From contig CM067317.1 in the NCBI GenBank assembly GCA_034231615.1, forward strand, positions 43,099,531 through 43,163,530: a stretch of DNA of 64,000 bases. The letters run 5' to 3'. The notes under the pieces were generated by a model, which saw only the letters and a program-made list of their open reading frames with translations, had not been told where the DNA came from and ran no database searches. The stretch comes from Meghimatium bilineatum. Taxonomy: Eukaryota > Mollusca > Gastropoda > Stylommatophora > Philomycidae. Position numbers and translations under genes: made by a program. Below, one piece after another: positions 24,601 through 38,300 of this stretch (position 1 is the stretch's first letter; every line of letters begins with the position of its first letter).

Positions 24601-27600
24601 CTGTCATACTTTTCATACACACTCCCCCCCCCCCCCACCCCAAAATTAATTGTTGAGGTAATATAAGGACAGCACCTAATTACTTCGTGAGTAAAACAAA
24701 CGCATGTTTCTATGACACCTCCGCTGAAAATACTGCAAGATATTTTTGTCAGTGGCAATTTTGGCCTTGACCCTAGATGGAAATCTATCGACCTAAATGC
24801 ATTCATTAGCGTAATAAAATGCAAATAGATTTTTCAGCACACACGTTATATCTCCAACGCACTTGACCTCATTGATTCATACCATTTTTATCAACGTATG
24901 TGATATCATTGCCTGCTCTTTAATTGAAGTATCAACTTCTCTTATCTTGAACTTTCAAAAATAGACCAATATTAGTAACCTGCTACATCACCCTACAGAT
25001 TTCTATTTAAACATAAAAGCAAAATGTATAATGTAGTGTAACAGTTAGGCCCCTATGTCTGCAGCATTGAAGAGGAAATTAAATTTATTTGAAAAAAAAT
25101 ATTGGTTGGGAAGAATTAAAGTCAAAGGAGCAAGTAAGAGAAGATAGGGACTATCAGCAATAGGGCCTATCAGCAATAGGGACTATCAGCAATAGGGCCT
25201 ATCAGCAATAGGGACTATCAGCAATAGGGACTATCAGCAATAGGGACTATGCTTCTACAATAACAAGAAGAGTGCGATGGACTTATATCGAACATGTACT
25301 TAGAATGAATGCAGACTGTCATTATAATAATTAAAATGGGTACCAGATGGCAAAAGAAAAAGACCAAGAGAGACTCTTCGTAGAAGAACCACTAATGAGG
25401 ATATGATTATGGGTCTCAACAACATGCAAGAATTATACACAGTTGCTACACATGGCTCGAATTCTTCTTCTTCTTCAGCGTTCATTCTCAAACTCCTGCT
25501 GAATTCTCTTGTAGCAGGACCATTGTCCTACTAGATTTCCAGCAGCATGTAGTCCAGAGAATCGAAATGCATTATGTCGGCGTATTATTTGCGCCAAAAG
25601 CCCGACACATCCGTCTTCGGTGGAGATAAAATTCGATAGCTGTGGTTTCTGTTCTATGCGCCTCTGAAGGAACATAAGATAGGGTTCGCGGGCTTATCTG
25701 TTATACAAAAGTGATACCAAATAAGGGCATTTTCACCCGCAAATTATTACACTTGTGTAATCGGTTTATATAGTTACCTATCAGTGGTTCTATGTATTTA
25801 TTAAGATATTTATATTAAAAGGGTTGTACGAGTGGGTCGATTAGTGAATGGCGAGCAGATTGGGGGCTCTCAGTGTGTTATGCGAAGATCGCCGAATCCG
25901 ACAGCCGTCGTTCTGACTTAACAGAAAGGTACATCTCTAACATACTTACGATTACAGTAACGATTGTATATCTAGGGCTAAAAAGGCTGTACATTATGTC
26001 AACAATAACTAAAAATTTGGGATCGGCGCAGATTATTTTGTTTTTAAATTTCATTTCCGGCTGATTAAGTAGGTCCTGGCCTGTGATCTTAGATAGAAAT
26101 GTGTGTCCGTATCGTTTCCAACGCTCAATCTCACATAAATTGACAACTAAAGCTACTTGAGAAGAATTATCTCTTTAAGTATGTGTAAATAACAAAAGGT
26201 AGTCTTTGAAAAGATGAGAAAATTACTATGTAAAACGTTATTGCGACATCTATCTATCTATATATCTAATCTGGTGTTTCCACAGCTTTTTTTTTTTTAC
26301 CATGCTCCACCTAAGCCTTTTTAAAATTTGGTGCCCCCCCCCCCCCCATGTAATATAGGCCTATACATATTTTTTAATATTTAAAAATTGTATTAACTCT
26401 CGCCCCCTTTTTGAACAATCAAATGCCCCCTCCCCTCCGTGGATCCCACGTTGGGAAACACTGATCTAATCTATGTTTGTCATCTATCTGTCTATGCAAT
26501 TTATCTACCAATCCATTCATGGATCTCTCTATCTATCTAATATATTTACTCTAATCCTATCCATCTAATCTATCTATTCTTTATTTCTATATATCTAATC
26601 TATATAATCTATCTAATCTAATCTATCTACTCTAATCTAATATATCTAATCTAATCTATCCAATCAATCAATCAATTAAACTATATATCTATCTATCTAT
26701 CTATATATCTATCTATCTACGCAATTTACCTACCACTTCATTCATGGATCTATCTATGTCTGTCTATGACAGACAGACAGTCTGCCTAATGTTCCTTAAG
26801 CGTCAAATTAAACAGAAACCAGTGCTCTCCAGGTTGAGACATGTGATGCTACTGTATGTAATTATTTCGTGTAATTCGAGACCCAGTCATACACTATTTG
26901 ATGGTTGTTCTGAAAATAGTCTCCCTTGGTCTTCCTTTTTTTCTTTTGCCATCTGGTACCCATTTTAAAGCTTCTAGTGGCAGTCTGTTTTCATTCATTC
27001 CAAGTACATGGCCGATATAAGTTCATCGTTTTCTTCTTATTGTTGTAGTAAAATATTGCTGTTTGGTGTCTTCTCTTATTTTTTTTAAAAACATATTGCT
27101 GTTTGGTGTCTTCACTTATTTTTAAAAAACATATTGCTGTTTGGTGTCTTCTCTTATTTTTGTAGTTCTTCTTCTTCTGCGTTCAGCATGTGGTCATGCT
27201 ATACCGTCAGACCTGTCGTCAAGACGGAGTCCACTGTCTTCTCCAGGTCAGAGCGGCTGCCCCATAGCTTTTGTCTCAAGTCTGTATCCTCTGGCCAGGT
27301 CTGCTGTCTCAGCTCTTAGTATGTTGGGCAGTCCTGAAGTATGTGTTCTGGAGTCTGGGTTCCGGATCCACATGGACATTCATCTGTTGTAGTAACGTAT
27401 TGCTGTTTAATGTCTTTTCTTATTTTTGTAAAAACAAATTGCTGTTTTGTGTCTTCTCTTATTTAAAAAGAAACATATTGCTTTTTGGTGTCTTCTCGTA
27501 TTGTTGTAGTAACGCATTGCTGTTTGGTGTCCACTATTATAGTTGCAGAAACACATTGATGTGGTGTGCCTACTCTTATTGTTCCATTAATATATTGATG

Positions 27601-29303
27601 GTTGGTGCCTTTTCTTATTGTAACAGAAACATATTGATTTTTGGTGTCTTCTCTTATTGGTTTTCTCTATTGCCACTTTATTTCAAACAATCAGGGGAAA
27701 AGGCGGAAGGGTTTTATGAAGTCAAGATAAACAAATAAACTTAAAATAAATAGGTCCAACTAAATATAGCACTACAAATTAATGAACCCACCCCCCCCCC
27801 CAACTTTCTGGAGGCGGGTATACCTATACAAAAGGGTTATTGTTCGTTTTCATTAGCTGTTTTGTGACCTTTTCTTTGGAAAACCAGTTAGCGGTGGGAA
27901 GAGAGGGTTGACTTCCTAATGGGAAGGTATTTATATTAGAAGGGTTGTACAATTGGGTCGATTAGTGAATGGCGAGCAGATTAGGGGGTTGAACCACCCA
28001 AATCCCTCATTATCTACGGGTTTGCCAATTTTTCATTGTAAAACCTTCGAACAGTTTTGGTGGAAACTATATCTTTGATTCGCAAATAATAATTTTTGTT
28101 TCTTAGTTTTAATAATACTTATCCTATTGACTCGTACTCCCGACAATTGTACTGATCACAGTTGCCACTCCTTGGTTTTTTCACAATGTTGAGTGGGATA
28201 CCTAACTATGGTGCAAATGTTTGGTTTAACAATATCGGGGATTTCATGTATCTGGTTTTTGCACTCAGTTCCTTGCACAATCCTTTAAGCAGTTTGCCTT
28301 TTCTCTATGTCATGTTTGTCTATGAAGATAATCACACAGGTAGTTAGAGCTTTCGTTCTGTTGATTTTATACATTTTATCTGCAGATGTTTTCTTTAAAT
28401 TTACACGCTATTTTTTGAGGCTGTTTAAATATTTATTTTGAAAGTTTGAAGCAAGGTTTAAGGGATGGATGCTATCTGACATTCTTGTGCGGAATTAGCA
28501 TTGCAGTTCTTGACTTTGAAATCGAATGTTATTTATATTTGACCGTATCATCATTTGACCTAGTATTAATGCCATCACGAAAAAGATAGGTCTACGCAAA
28601 AACATCAGGCCTATGCAAAGGTGAAAATAATGTCCGTCCCCCACCCCCAAGAGTGTTCTGTGACCATCTTTGGCCCACGTTGATAAACACTCGCCCAGAA
28701 AACATTCACGCCCTTACATAAGGAGGCGAGAGATTGGTGGGTTAAACCCCTCACTCCTTCCCTAAGAAATTATAACATGAATTTTATTACTAGAAACTTA
28801 TCCAAAAGGTTGGTAAAAAAAGCCAATTTTAGAACAACTTTTATTATTAGAAACTTACCGAAAGGTGGGTAAAACCCCATTTTAGAATGACTTTTAGTAC
28901 TAGAAACTTAGCCAAAAGGTGGATAAAAACCCCACATGCAAGTCAATACAAGAACTAAAATTTCAGGCAGCTCACCGCAACACACGGAGAATCAAAACCT
29001 CTGCCCTATGAACATGTGGCATGAACGGAACAAACTAATTGTGTAAATACAAATATATTTTACATTCATCCCCTATATAAAGAGTCTATACTTAAGGCCA
29101 ATGTAGACACAGGGCCTATTCAATTGTTGAAAAAAAGCCAGCAAGACACAAGATTTAGATGCCAAAGCCAGTTGTGTTCGACATATGGTCATATGGTCTG
29201 GACATATGGTCACCTTAGTGATATCAACATCATCACTACTCCCCCAGCAATATTAAAATTATTAAAATTACATAACCTTCATATTATTTTATCTTTCTTT
29301 AAT

Positions 29304-29354
<51 letters not shown>

Positions 29355-32300
29355 CTACTTATTAGTCATTATTTTATCTTTTCAGTATATCCATTCTGCT
29401 GGCATCATACACAGGGTAAGTATGTATCTTTGCAAGTGTTTGTATTTGAGTTACATTATCACTGGATGACTGATAAAGATGTCAGCCTATCCAATGATAA
29501 GCAGATTCTCTTAAACATTCAACACCATCAAATATTAAGTCTATAGAAGAGAGGTAGAAAACCTTTTCTGTATTAGTGGGCCAGATAGAGATTTTGTGCG
29601 GCATGGGGCCAAAAATATTATTTTGGTCCTTTGTTGTTTCCAGTAGTGTTTTCTGAGCTCTGGGTGCCAGTGTGTACTTTTATGTCAGTCTTGTGAGCCA
29701 TGACAATGACATGGTGAGCCAGATTTTCCCCTTTGTTTATATTTTGTCTGCTACATAGAGGTGAGAACAGGGGTGGCTAATGTTAGCATTGGATAAACGC
29801 AAAGTCATTAATAAAGTATGATATCATATTTGTTATATCATCCACTAAATGACACATTCACTGAGTAGGTGATATTTGTTACATCATCCACTAAATGACA
29901 CACTCACTGAGTAGGTGATATTTGTTACATCATCCACTAAATGACACACTCACTGAGTAGGTGATATTTGTTACATCATCCACTAAATGACACACTCACT
30001 GAGTAGGTGATATTTGTTACATCATCCACTAAATGACACACTCACTGAGTAGGTGATATTTGTTACATCATCCACTAAATGACACATTCACTGAGTAGGT
30101 GATATTTGTTACATCATCCACTAAATGACACACTCACTGAGTAGGTGATATTTGTTACATCATCCACTAAATGACACACTCACTGAGTAGGTGATATTTG
30201 TTACATCATCCACTAAATGACACACTCACTGAGTAGGTGATATTTGTTACAACATCCACTAAATGACACATTCACTGAGTAGGTGATATTTGTTACATCA
30301 TCCACTAAATGACACATTCACTTAGTAGGTGATATTTGTTACAACATCCACTAAAAGACACACTCACTTAGTAGGTGATATTTGTTACATCATCCACTAA
30401 ATGACACATTCACTGAGTAGGTGATATTTGTTACATCATCCACTAAATGACTCATTCACTTAGTAGGTGATATTTGTTACATCATCCACTAAATGACACA
30501 TTCACTGAGTAGGTGATATTTGTTACATCATCCACTAAATGACACATTCACTGAGTAGGTGATATTTGTTACATCATCCACTAAATGACACACTCACTGA
30601 GTAGGTGATATTTGTTACATCATCCACTAAATGACACACTCACTGAGTAGGTAATATTTGTTACATCATCCACTAAATGACACACTCACTGAGTAGGTAA
30701 TATTTGTTACATCATCCACTAAATGACACACTCACTGAGTAGGTGATATTTGTTACATCATCCACTAAATGACACACTCACTGAGTAGGTAATATTTGTT
30801 ACATCATCCACTAAATGACACACTCACTGAGTAGGTGATATTTGTTACATCACCCACTAAATGACACACTCACTGAGTAGGTGATATTTGTTAATCATCC
30901 ACTAAATGACACACTCACTGAGTAGGTGATATTTGTTAATCATCCACTAAATGACACACTCACTGAGTAGGTGATATTTGTTACATCATCCACTAAATGA
31001 CACACTCACTGAGTAGGTAATATTTGTTACATCATCCACTAAATGACACACTCACTGAGTAGGTGATATTTGTTACATCATCCACTAAATGACACACTCA
31101 CTGAGTAGGTGATATTTGTTACATCATCCACTAAATGACACACTCACTGAGTAGGTGATATTTGTTAATCATCCACTAAATGACACACTCACTGAGTAGA
31201 TAATATTTGTTACATCACCCACTAAATGACACACTCACTGAGTAGGTAATATTTGTTACATCATCCACTAAATGACACACTCACTGAGTAGGTAATATTT
31301 GTTACATCACCCACTAAATAACACACTCACTGAGTAGGTAATATTTGTTAATCATCCACTAAATGACACACTCACTGAGTAGGTAATATTTGTTACATCA
31401 CCCACTAAATGACACACTCACTGAGTAGGTAATATTTGTTACATCATCCACTAAATGACACACTCACTGAGTAGGTGATATTTGTTACATCACCCACTAA
31501 ATGACACACTCACTGAGTAGGTGATATTTGTTAATCATCCACTAAATGACACACTCACTGAGTAGGTGATATTTGTTAATCATCCACTAAATGACACACT
31601 CACTGAGTAGGTGATATTTGTTACATCATCCACTAAATGACACACTCACTGAGTAGGTAATATTTGTTACATCATCCACTAAATGACACACTCACTGAGT
31701 AGGTGATATTTGTTACATCATCCACTAAATGACACACTCACTGAGTAGGTAATATTTGTTACATCATCCACTAAATGACACACTCACTGAGTAGGTGATA
31801 TTTGTTACATCATCCACTAAATGACACACTCACTGAGTAGGTGATATTTGTTAATCATCCACTAAATGACACACTCACTGAGTAGGTAATATTTGTTACA
31901 TCACCCACTAAATGACACACTCACTGAGTAGGTGATATTTGTTACATCATCCACTAAATGACACACTCACTGAGTAGGTGATATTTGTTAATCATCCACT
32001 AAATGACACACTCACTGAGTAGGTGATATTTGTTACATCATCCACTAAATGACACACTCACTGAGTAGGTGATATTTGTTACATCACCCACTAAATGACA
32101 CACTCACTGAGTAGGTGATATTTGTTACATCATCCACTAAATGACACACTCACTGAGTAGGTGATATTTGTTAATCATCCACTAAATGACACACTCACTG
32201 AGTAGGTGATATTTGTTAATCATCCACTAAATGACACACTCACTGAGTAGGTAATATTTGTTACATCACCCACTAAATGACACACTCACTGAGTAGGTGA

Positions 32301-35300
32301 TATTTGTTACATCACCCACTAAATGACACACTCACTAAGTAGGTGATATTTGTTACATCACCCACTAAATGACACACTCACTGAGTAGGTAATATTTGTT
32401 AATCATCCACTAAATGACACACTCACTGAGTAGGTGATATTTGTTACATCATCCACTAAATGACACACTCACTGAGTAGGTGATATTTGTTAATCATCCA
32501 CTAAATGACACACTCACTGAGTAGGTAATATTTGTTACATCACCCACTAAATGACACACTCACTGAGTAGGTAATATTTGTTACATCATCCACTAAATGA
32601 CACACTCACTGAGTAGGTGATATTTGTTACAACATCCACTAAATGACACACTCACTGAGTAGGTGATATTTGTTACATCATCCACTAAATGACACACTCA
32701 CTGAGTAGGTGATATTTGTTACAACACCCACTAAATGACACACTCACTGAGTAGGTAATATTTGTTACATCATCCACTAAATGACACACTCACTGAGTAG
32801 GTGATATTTGTTACATCATCCACTAAATGACACACTCACTGAGTAGGTGATATTTGTTACAACATCCACTAAATGACACACTCACTGAGTAGGTGATATT
32901 TGTTACATCACCCACTAAATGACACATTCAATGAGTAGAGTACAAATCATTATTTCCAATATAATTGTATCACAGAACAATCTATTCAACTGATGAACAC
33001 TTCAGTTAGGCCCAAAGGCCCATCAGAAATATTAACAATTAAAAACAAAATATACCCGTATTAATAATAGTAATCATTCCACCCGTGTGTTGCCGGGGCC
33101 CGAAAGGGGAGAAAAGAATAGCAGCACTGTTTACCTTCCATGCATGTCGTAAATGATGACTAAGGAGGTTACGGGATGGAATTGGCTGTCCCATCCCAAA
33201 TAGGGTCAGTGATCGAAAGCCATGCTGAAGTCGGATGTGTCAGACTGAAAGGCGCAGATATCGCAGCAATGCTGTAAACCATGACATAACGCATTCCATT
33301 CTCTGGACTACAGCCTGCTAATCTGCATGAGTTTGAGAACGAAGGCAGAAGAAGAAGAAGTAATAATAAGACCTATAACCATCAGAGTCTTAAGGGTATC
33401 ACACTGGAGACATCAACACAATAAGCTCTCCAAACAACTCTATCCTCAACCATTCAGAGAACTGTAGAAAAATAATGCCCAGACCATCCCTTGACTGTTA
33501 TCAATCCATGATTTTCATTTTGCCATATCTTCTTCTCCCCGTCTTGGATGTTCCTTGCAAATTAATTTTATAAAACAAGTTGTGTCTCATTACATGTCCA
33601 AACCAAACACATTTATGCCAATTCACCACTGCCAAAAGTGGTTCTTGATAACCTGCAAGTCTGTTTATTTGCTGCCGAATAAATATATCTGTCTTATGTT
33701 GTATAAGGCTATAGCAAATTCTTATCAAACTTATGTAGCACCTGTATTCTTCTTCTTCAGTGTTCATTCTCAAACTCCCACTGGATATCTTGTAGCAGGA
33801 CCATGGTCCTAATAGATTTCCAGAAGGATGTAGTCCAGAGAATGGAAATGCGTTGTGTCGCCGTTTTATTTGCGCCAATGGCCCGACACATCCGTCTTCG
33901 GCGGGACTTGTATTCAAAAGCCTTAATTATTCTTTCTGTGTCTACATTGAGTGTCCAACTTTCATATCCATATAAAAGTATACTTAGCACTAGCAGTCTG
34001 AATAGATTTATCTTTACTCTAATACTGATCTTAGATGATGCACTAGCAGTCTGAATAGATTTATCTTTACTCTAATACTGATCTTAGATGATGCACTAGC
34101 GGTCTGAATAGATTTATCTTTACTCTAATACTGATCTTAGATGATGCACTAGCGGTCTGAATAGATTTATCTTTACTCTAATACAGATCTTAGATTATGC
34201 ACTAGCAGTCTGAATAGATTTATCTTTACTCTAATACTGATCTTATACTTTAAAACATGAAGTTGGTAACCTCAAGTTTGTGACTGTTTAACCGGATGTT
34301 CATATCTTGCTTGATATTACTAGTCACCAATATATTGCACAGGAGAGGAGTTGATCTGCCAGAAAATATTGACAAGAAAAACATAGCTTACAAAAAAGGA
34401 AGAATATAATTTATTGATGCCAGGGTGATGAACAAAAGGCAGACCAAAAATAAGATGGATGCAATACATCAAAGACCTCTTGAATATGACAGTAACAGAA
34501 GCATGACGACTGGCTCAAGATCAACAGAAGTTTTGAAAAGCTGTGATGATTGTTACATCCTGTACAGAATATGCTACCTGATACTGATGACCATTTTCTA
34601 AGAACGGCAATCTGAAACTGTAAAAATTAAACAACTGTAAGTCCAATCACTCATTCTAGTAAAGTGATGCTAAAGATCTTTCTTAGCAGAAAACAAGCTA
34701 CATCAGAGGAATTGTTATATTATAAAATATGTAGTATATGAAAAGAAAAGGTGGAAAAGGCATAGAGAATTGACTTCACTGTACACAGATTGTCCCATAT
34801 GTACTCATCCCTCTCAAAAAGAGGCACACCACATGCTGGGAGTACCACACATATCACAAGACTCCGTAGCTTTAAGCGATAGTCCCCAGGGATCTCAGAA
34901 AAAAAACATTTTTTAAAAAGGTGTCACATGTTTGTTTCAAACCTGTAATATTTTGAGCACAGTGAACAACTTAACAACTATGCCAGGGAAATCCCATGTG
35001 GCATATCAAACTTTTGACATAAGAAATGTTTAACAACAATATCAAGTTCATTGCGTATTTTGAAAATAAATATATGTTATATTCTTCACCTTGCAGGTGG
35101 CCTGTTAAAAATTGTATCCTTGTGTTGTTTTTTTCAGGACCTCAAGCCAAACAACATCGGTGTCAACCAGAACGTAGAGTTAAAGGTTAGATGAAATTTA
35201 AGACAAAATATTTCAGGAATTTCAAGTTATAAAACAAGTTAGATGTTTGTTTGTTTGTCACTATCCCCAGGAATTGAGAGCAACTTGCTCTTGCTTCTTA

Positions 35301-38300
35301 TGTGCAGTGGGGTTTTTGAGCTGTCTTTCATAACCAGGAGACCTCAGCTTTCAGCTTAATGCAATGCTTATTGAAGAAGCCTCCTACTCAGAGAGGGTAT
35401 AAACAAGGTGAATAAAAAGAATATAAAAATTTGAGCTTTAACTTGAACCAATCAGTCAAAATGCCTGTGTAGCAACTGAGATCTAGGCTTCTAGCTCAGA
35501 ATGCAAATACATACAGGTAATAATTAAGAAACTATATTAAACAAGTAAATTTGTGTTAGAAAACCCTACCACTACTAATAAAAAGATTATGAAATAAACT
35601 AGAATAAAATGAATAAATCATCATATTGTACTGATGCATTTGTGCAACTGCTTCCAAACAGCAACTCAAACAGACATCAGCTCATACGCAGATTTTATTA
35701 GCATAAACACTGTGTGAAAGAGACTTAGCTCCTCTTGCTTGCAAAAAAAAGTCACAACATTAGTTATATCCATACTAGACGCCACATAACCAGCATACTT
35801 ACTTGGACTCAACAAAATATTCAGCTGCCAAGGTCTATTTTTTTAAAAAATATATCAGATTTGATTCAGCAAAAGGCTCATAAATGTGAAAACATTAGTT
35901 TCAGTTAATTTTAATTCAACATGTGGAGTGACTTATGTAAAAACATGTGAATGCATTTTTAATGGTTGCCAGTATAGCTAACATGTGAGCTGATTCAATA
36001 ATTTATTCTGAACCTCATTGTTTGTCCCTATCTTGATAAAGCTTTTTGATTGAAACATTAATTTGTTCTATATTGTATTTTTTTAATGTAAAATTGCTAT
36101 TTAATACAATAAGAAATTGTGTATTATAATTATTTACAATATGGTACAGTTTTATTGCAGTCTTTCTTTAATTGAATTTGCTACATAAAGCTAGGACTGA
36201 TATATGGAGAGTTCTTCAGTGTTACTTAGAGTCAGGACTGATATATGGAGAGTTATTCAGTGTTACTTAGAGTCAGGACTGATATATGGAGAGTTATTCA
36301 GTGTTACTTAGAGTCAGGACTGATATATGGAGAGTTATTCAGTGTTACTTAGAGTCAGGACTGATATATGGAGAGTTATTCAGTGTTACTTAGAGTCAGG
36401 ACTGATATATGGAGAGTTATTCAGTGTTACTTAGAGTCAGGACTGATATATGGAGAGTTATTCAGTGTTACTTAGAGTCAGGACTGATATATGGAGAGTT
36501 ATTCAGTGTTACTTAGAGTCAGGACTGATATATGGAGAGTTATTCAGTGTTACTTAGAGTCAGGACTGATATATGGAGAGTTGATTTTATACATTTTATC
36601 TGCAGATGTTTTCTTTAAATTTACACGCTATTTTTGAGGCTGTTTAAATATTTATTTTGAAAGTCATTTATTTAGAAAATATTTATTTCTTCAGTGTTAC
36701 ATAGAATCAGGACTGATATATGGAGAGTTCTTCAGTGTTACATAGAGTCAGGACTGATATATGGAGAGTTCTTCAGTGTTACATAGAACCAGGACTGATA
36801 TATGGAGAGTTCTTCAGTGTTACGTAGAGCCAGGATTTATATATGGAGAGTTTAGTATTATATGGAGTCAGTACTAAATTATGGATAGCTCTTCAGTGTT
36901 ACATAGTGCCAGTATAACATATGGAAATCTCAGCCATGGAAATCAATAAATGAAAATCAATATCTATCTCGGCCAAAGAGATAAAAATACTATGGACTAC
37001 AAAACCAAAAATACAAAACTTCAAAGTGATGAGAGATGCCAGTACACAGAGGAAATTCATTATCAGCAAAAGACAATCATTACTGTAAGGTATTTCATGA
37101 GAGAAATGATTGATTGTGACTCTGGGCCCACCCATAGGTGTTCAATCTTCCCAAGTAAATATGGAAATGTATGCATACTGATGATTCATGTGGCTCGCTA
37201 GTTGAACACATTCCTCACTCTGCCCTCAGATGCCCAGTCCTACTTGTACCACACTGAATAATAAATTCTCCCAATCATAACTTAGGTGTGTCATCTATAG
37301 TAGTTTCTATATTTAGCAGGTGCTCACCAAGCAACTGCAAAGTGTCTCCCTTATCCATTCTTAATTCACAGACTTACAGATGCATTCAATGAAAAAATTC
37401 AATAACAAAAATACCTATCTGCTTTCTCATTTCTGCAAACACCAGCATGTCCTGGGCAGTAAATCCACATGACACACAGAAGATTATAACAGGTTATAGA
37501 GGCCACAATCTCATACCATCCCTACCATTTTGAATTGTTCCCCACCAAAGACGGATGTGTCGGGCCATTGGCGCAAATAAAACAGCAACACAACGCATTT
37601 CCATTCTCTGGACTACATCCTGCTGGAAATCTAGTAGGACCATGGTCATGCTACAAGGGAGATTAAAAAGGAGTTTGAGAATGAATGCTGAAGAAGAATT
37701 GTTCAAAGCATAGACTGTAGATCAGACACTATAACTGACCTAGTAAAATGAGTTTCCTGCATGTAGTCACCATTATATTTTGTGCTTCTATTTTGTGTTT
37801 ATTCGTTGCTATTTTGATAAAGACCTTTTAGTCAAAACATCAATCCTGTTAATTGTTAAGAGTAAAACTGTTATTTTAAACTCCTTTATATTTTTTCTTG
37901 AGTGTTTACATTCTCTGCCAAGGATAATTATGACCTTTTAAAAGTTTGTCAGAAAGGAGTTGTCAGGAAATAGAGTTTTCAGAGTCAATGATAGATATAA
38001 TTATGAACAACCAAAAATTATGAACAACTACAACCACAAATTATGATCAACCAAAAATTATGAACAACTAAAAATTATGAACAATCAAAAATAATGAACA
38101 GCCAAAAATTATGAGCACCTAAATATTATGAACCCATAAAAATAATTCAAAAAATGTTTTCAACAATCAAAAATTATGAACAAAAATTATGACAACTTCT
38201 TCTTCTTCTTCGTCTCTTCTGTGTTCGTTCTCAAACTCCTGCAGATTAGCAGGATGTAGTCCAGAGAACGAAATACGTTGTGTTATGGTTTACAGCATTG

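Larger units (their letters stand above)
33365..34250 (-). mobile_element. LINE-B copy with SINE-2 inside and an expanded 53-bp segment
   Basis: On the minus strand: [20 protein letters not shown] then YESWTL (near 33925-34035), a break, then [34 protein letters not shown] and [25 protein letters not shown]-2 (33747-33905) splits the FEYK codons, with a short imperfect duplication (gaatacaag/gaatacagg). The upstream end is a 53-bp tandem array. Confidence 0.85.

Noticed and set aside
29124-29546. 140-codon open frame across the p38 microexon region
   Set aside because: It runs through a (TA)n microsatellite in a frame different from the p38 microexon; the 30-nt exon alone is supported.
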